Shown here one piece after another: positions 59,746 through 64,000 of a stretch of DNA of 64,000 bases. Every line of letters begins with the position of its first letter. Positions within the stretch are counted from its first letter, which is position 1. The stretch spans positions 186,001 to 250,000 of the forward strand of contig JAPQWV010000730.1 of assembly GCA_027422505.1 (NCBI GenBank), written 5' to 3'. The DNA comes from Craterostigma plantagineum (Eukaryota; Streptophyta; Magnoliopsida; Lamiales; Linderniaceae). The notes under the pieces are model-generated. The model did not search any database, had not been told where the DNA came from, and saw nothing but the letters and a program-made list of their open reading frames with translations. Position numbers and translations under genes: made by a program.

Positions 59746-60772
59746 TATTGTAATTGAATATATTTGTAGCCAAGTTCAATCTATATCTTAAATAAAATAT
59801 TTTATTGCATAAAAAATAGAAGAATAACAATATATTAAACTATAATTCATAATATATTACATATGATGTATTGTTTTATTTTTTATTAAATAAAAGATTG
59901 AATAACTGTAGTCGAATAGTTTATTATAACATTATCAGCTACAAAATCGATTAGATTGTATTATTCTGATAGTAATCGAAAATGAATAAGAATATTCAGT
60001 TGTTTAATTAAATACAAATACAATACTGTGGTGTTCCGACTATAATACAGTATACTATAATATGTATAAAATAATATAATATAATACAATATAATATAAT
60101 ATTATATAATATAACGCAATATAATATATAACATAACATAACTTCTACAATAAAATATAATATAACATAAGATACATAACTTCTACAATATAATATAATG
60201 TAACATAAGATAATATAAAATAATATATTACAATATAATATATTATAATATAACATTATATGATAATCTATTATATTATAATATATTATAATACAATATG
60301 ACGTCATATAATATAATAAAATATAATATATTAGAATATAATGACATTAATATAACTAATATAATATGATATAATATAACATTATATGATAATCTAAACA
60401 ATGCGAGTGGTATAGCATTGTATGACTGTTCATATAACCCTTTCATTTGCGTAACTACGAATATATAACCATTCATTATTTTCTTTGTAACCGTTCAACA
60501 TCATTTATGCGGCCTTTTATATGAAACCATCATTAGTGCATATAAATTATACTAATTAGGCCACCACATATGCACAATAAGGCTAACTATATGATGGAAA
60601 TGGAATAGTCAGAGGTGATCAATTTTGATGCGGTGAGTAAATCTACCAGATGTTCACGTTTTACACTGTTCAAGCTATCGAGGCTTTTGGCTTTCCTACA
60701 CAGTCAGTGTTCTCCACTATAAATGAATGACATACTCATGTGGACAATCACTTTTCAATCTTAGAACCAAAA

Positions 60773-62181
60773 ATGTTTACCGAAATCAGATCTTACTTGA
60801 ACAAAAGCTTTGACGACCTCCGTGATACAATTAATCAGTTGGTTGGGCGCATCGATCGGAAAATGGATTCTTATTCTGAATCAGCATGCCAGAGGTTCGA
60901 TGCAATACACTCCAAGTATGATTCTATTGCAAGCGCGATGAATCAGATTACCAAGAACGTTGACACTCACTACTTGGAAATTAACCACAGACTTTCTGAA
61001 ATTGAAAAAAGGCTAGGTATGAAGACTATCTTTCAATGTGCTTTCTGTTAAACATCATCAATAGTTTTGGTCTTCACATTCTAACTATTAAACAGGAGAA
61101 ATTCATTGTTCCCAAGATGGAGGCCAAAATCTCAATCGCGGTATCAATGTTCTTTCAGAGAAGGTTTCTTCACTGAAGAAAACTCATGATGGCACTACCC
61201 CTGCGGCCAAGAATAAACGCCTGAAAACTTTGAAGCAATCTACGTTGGAATCATCTCAAAAAACATCAAATAGGCCATTTTCAACCGCAATTGATTCGCA
61301 CATGCATAGAAATGTAAAAATGTTCACGCGTGTATCCACAATGATAGGCGAAATGCAACCCAGCTCACACATTACAAGTACTATTGGAGACCGTCACAGT
61401 CCTCACTTCTTAAATACTCTAAGGACGAAATCCGCATGGCTCCTCGACGAGGTTCGAATGAATGACATTGATACCACTTTTTGCCAATTCACAAACTTCA
61501 TGTTTTTTGTTCAACAGCATGTCGACAAGTGCCTACGAGGATTCATCGAGATGCAAGGGCGGACGAATATTGCAAGACGTGAAATTTCATTTATGAATAC
61601 TACTTTCAATCAGATTGTCGCAACCGAATACACGGACAATGGAGTAATTGATTTTTCAGCCTTACGACCTTATGTGCAAGGCACCTTGGAGGATTGGCCT
61701 TCTACACCGTGGCAACAAGCAAATCTTATTGCAATCCCAGTCAACGTCAATAAATGTCATTGGGTTCTCTCCATCGTTGATTACAAAAGTGGGTGCATTA
61801 CAGTCCATGACTCCGACGTGTCTTGCGATGTGGATATGAGATTTTTTTACCAGGCGTTTGAGAAGACTCTCAATACTATCCCGTATTTGCTTAAAGATCT
61901 AGGCATAACACAATCAATGGTGAACTTCACAGTTACTCGGGATCCAAATTTTCTGCGCCAGATTGAGACGTAAGCCATATTATACTCAAAGTATCTAATA
62001 CATTAACTAATCAATTCGTATTATGTAAAACAGGGGGGAGTGCGGCGTATACATGTTACGCTCAGCCTTTTCCTTGATGTTCCATGGCGACACTGTGTAC
62101 GGGATTACGCCGGAGCAGATTGAAGACTTTCGGAAGTACCTTACTGTTTCAGTTTTTTCTAACAATTGGTTTCAAATATAA
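60773..62181 (+). CDS. Ulp1-like (C48) cysteine protease, unit 4, open frame
   Basis: Exons 60773-61016, 61096-61969 and 62034-62181. The translated product is the same as that of unit 2 except for one Gln/Lys difference (SSQKTS here, SSKKTS there). The full active-site set is kept: His in CHWVL, Asp in HDSD, Gln in LRQIE and Cys in GECGV. First ATG used; the upstream homologous codon at 60740 is GTG. A TATA-like CTATAAAT lies only ~20-25 bases before that codon, leaving no room for a normal leader, so true transcript structure is uncertain. Confidence 0.75.
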
Positions 62182-63179
62182 TATTGTAATTGAATATATT
62201 TGTAGCCAAGTTCAATCTATATCTTAAATAAAATATTTTATTGCATAAAAAATAGAAGAATAACAATATATTAAACTATAATTCATAATATATTACATAT
62301 GATGTATTGTTTTATTTTTTATTAAATAAAAGATTGAATAACTGTAGTCGAATAGTTTATTATAACATTATCAGCTACAAAATCGATTAGATTGTATTAT
62401 TCTGATAGTAATCGAAAATGAATAAGAATATTCAGTTGTTTAATTAAATACAAATACAATACTGTGGTGTTCCGACTATAATACAGTATACTATAATATG
62501 TATAAAATAATATAATATAATACAATATAATATAATATTATATAATATAACGCAATATAATATATAACATAACATAACTTCTACAATAAAATATAATATA
62601 ACATAAGATACATAACTTCTACAATATAATATAATGTAACATAAGATAATATAAAATAATATATTACAATATAATATATTATAATATAACATTATATGAT
62701 AATCTATTATATTATAATATATTATAATACAATATGACGTCATATAATATAATAAATATAATATATTAGAATATAATGACATTAATATAACTAATATAAT
62801 ATGATATAATATAACATTATATGATAATCTAAACAATGCGAGTGGTATAGCATTGTATGACTGTTCATATAACCCTTTCATTTGCGTAACTACGAATATA
62901 TAACCATTCATTATTTTCTTTGTAACCGTTCAACATCATTTATGCGGCCTTTTATATGAAACCATCATTAGTGCATATAAATTATACTAATTAGGCCACC
63001 ACATATGCACAATAAGGCTAACTATATGATGGAAATGGAATAGTCAGAGGTGATCAATTTTGATGCGGTGAGTAAATCTACCAGATTTATTGTTCACGTT
63101 TTACACTGTTCAAGCTATCGAGGCTTTTGGCTTTCCTACACAGTCAGTGTTCTCCACTATAAATGAATGACATACTCAT

Positions 63180-64000
63180 GTGGACAATCACTTTTCAATC
63201 TTAGAACCAAAAATGTTTACCGAAATCAGATCTTACTTGAACAAAAGCTTTGACGACCTCCGTGATACAATTAATCAGTTGGTTGGGCGCATCGATCGGA
63301 AAATGGATTCTTATTCTGAATCAGCATGCCAGAGGTTCGATGCAATACACTCCAAGTATGATTCTATTGCAAGCGCGATGAATCAGATTACCAAGAACGT
63401 TGACACTCACTACTTGGAAATTAACCACAGACTTTCTGAAATTGAAAAAAGGCTAGGTATGAAGACTATCTTTCAATGTGCTTTCTGTTAAACATCATCA
63501 ATAGTTTTGGTCTTCACATTCTAACTATTAAACAGGAGAAATTCATTGTTCCCAAGATGGAGGCCAAAATCTCAATCGCGGTATCAATGTTCTTTCAGAG
63601 AAGGTTTCTTCACTGAAGAAAACTCATGATGGCACTACCCTGCGGCCAAGAATAAACGCCTGAAAACTTTGAAGCAATCTACGTTGGAATCATCTCAAAA
63701 AACATCAAATAGGCCATTTTCAACCGCAATTGATTCGCACATGCATAGAAATGTAAAAATGTTCACGCGTGTATCCACAATGATAGGCGAAATGCAACCC
63801 AGCTCACACATTACAAGTACTATTGGAGACCGTCACAGTCCTCACTTCTTAAATACTCTAAGGACGAAATCCGCATGGCTCCTCGACGAGGTTCGAATGA
63901 ATGACATTGATACCACTTTTTGCCAATTCACAAACTTCATGTTTTTTGTTCAACAGCATGTCGACAAGTGCCTACGAGGATTCATCGAGATGCAAGGGCG
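63180..64000 (+). pseudogene. Ulp1-like protease gene, unit 5, frameshifted and cut by window end
   Basis: Exon 1 63180-63456 is open. Exon 2 begins at 63536 but lacks one C in the run at ~63640 (ACTACCCTGCGG where others have ACTACCCCTGCGG), which shifts the frame before the protease domain. The window ends inside exon 2, so the active site is not seen. Confidence 0.8.

Larger units (their letters stand above)
52564..64000 (+). repeat. Tandem array of ~2.44-kb Ulp1-protease units (5 seen, last truncated)
   Basis: Units start at the shared word ATAACTGTAGTCGAATAG: 52564, 54976, 57467, 59902 and 62338, giving lengths 2412, 2491, 2435 and 2436, plus a partial fifth. Each has the same order: a ~100-base leader, ~350 bases of TATAATATAAT-type DNA, a ~400-base spacer, a three-exon Ulp1-like gene, then ~250 bases of AT-rich tail. 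Units 2-5 are nearly identical. Unit 1 lacks about 20 bases at ~53179 and has more lesions, as expected of an edge unit. The array continues past the window. Confidence 0.97.

Noticed and set aside
1..64000. CRISPR arrays, bacterial operons, organelle insertions or rRNA genes
   Set aside because: No regular short repeat-spacer pattern, no ribosomal or plastid/mitochondrial gene sequence recognised; gene structure is nuclear plant throughout.

Overview
The window is plant nuclear DNA, almost certainly from a dicot. Evidence: two intron-rich genes with plant-type GT-AG splice sites and plant homologues, a broken plant CC-NB-LRR resistance gene, a broken plant sulfotransferase gene, and a dense, nested set of plant-type transposons (Ty3/gypsy, Ty1/copia, MULE, hAT, Helitron). 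The R1-like coiled-coil of the resistance gene leans towards an asterid, but that is inference. There are no operons, ribosome binding sites or CRISPR arrays.

Layout. 1-6024: Ty3/gypsy element on the minus strand, cut by the window edge, with ~2.95-kb LTRs and only a broken gag between them. 6577-8809: intact seven-exon gene for a plastid-type NAD(P)-binding Rossmann (atypical SDR, YeeZ-like) protein of 355 aa. 9243-13150: minus-strand CC-NB-LRR pseudogene without a P-loop, interrupted by a 1.95-kb solo LTR that itself carries a 477-bp hAT element. 13674-21480: AT-rich transposon territory with Helitron ends, a pair of inverted MITEs and a 5-kb gene-less MULE-like element full of tandem repeats. 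21992-26724: a small MULE-like element and a deleted Ty1/copia element. 26952-34844: a Tat-type, pol-less LTR retrotransposon (LARD) with another solo LTR inside its 5' LTR. 35156-38267: a MULE with broken plant-mobile-domain and mudrA genes. 40427-40735: short Helitron. 41577-47060: sulfotransferase pseudogene split by a full-structure but decayed Ty1/copia element (42051-46950). 49056-52027 (minus): intact ten-exon gene for translation initiation factor eIF3m, 409 aa. 52463 to the end: a Helitron-like 5' terminus followed by a tandem array of ~2.44-kb units, five seen, each carrying an Ulp1-like (C48) cysteine protease gene and an AT-only block.

Only the SDR-like gene and eIF3m look like ordinary functional host genes. 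Many insertions could be bounded to the base by target-site duplications (gttca, aaagtaac, gattc, aatat, CYCCA, tcttt, and imperfect 9-bp duplications for two MULEs), so the order of nested insertions can be read directly. The most unusual object is the Ulp1 array: units 2 and 4 keep an open three-exon frame with the complete His-Asp-Gln-Cys active site, whereas units 1, 3 and 5 are broken by different single lesions. This suggests recent amplification of a transposon-associated SUMO-protease-like gene. All coordinates, reading frames and repeat matches were worked out by eye; family names come from motif recognition, not database searches.
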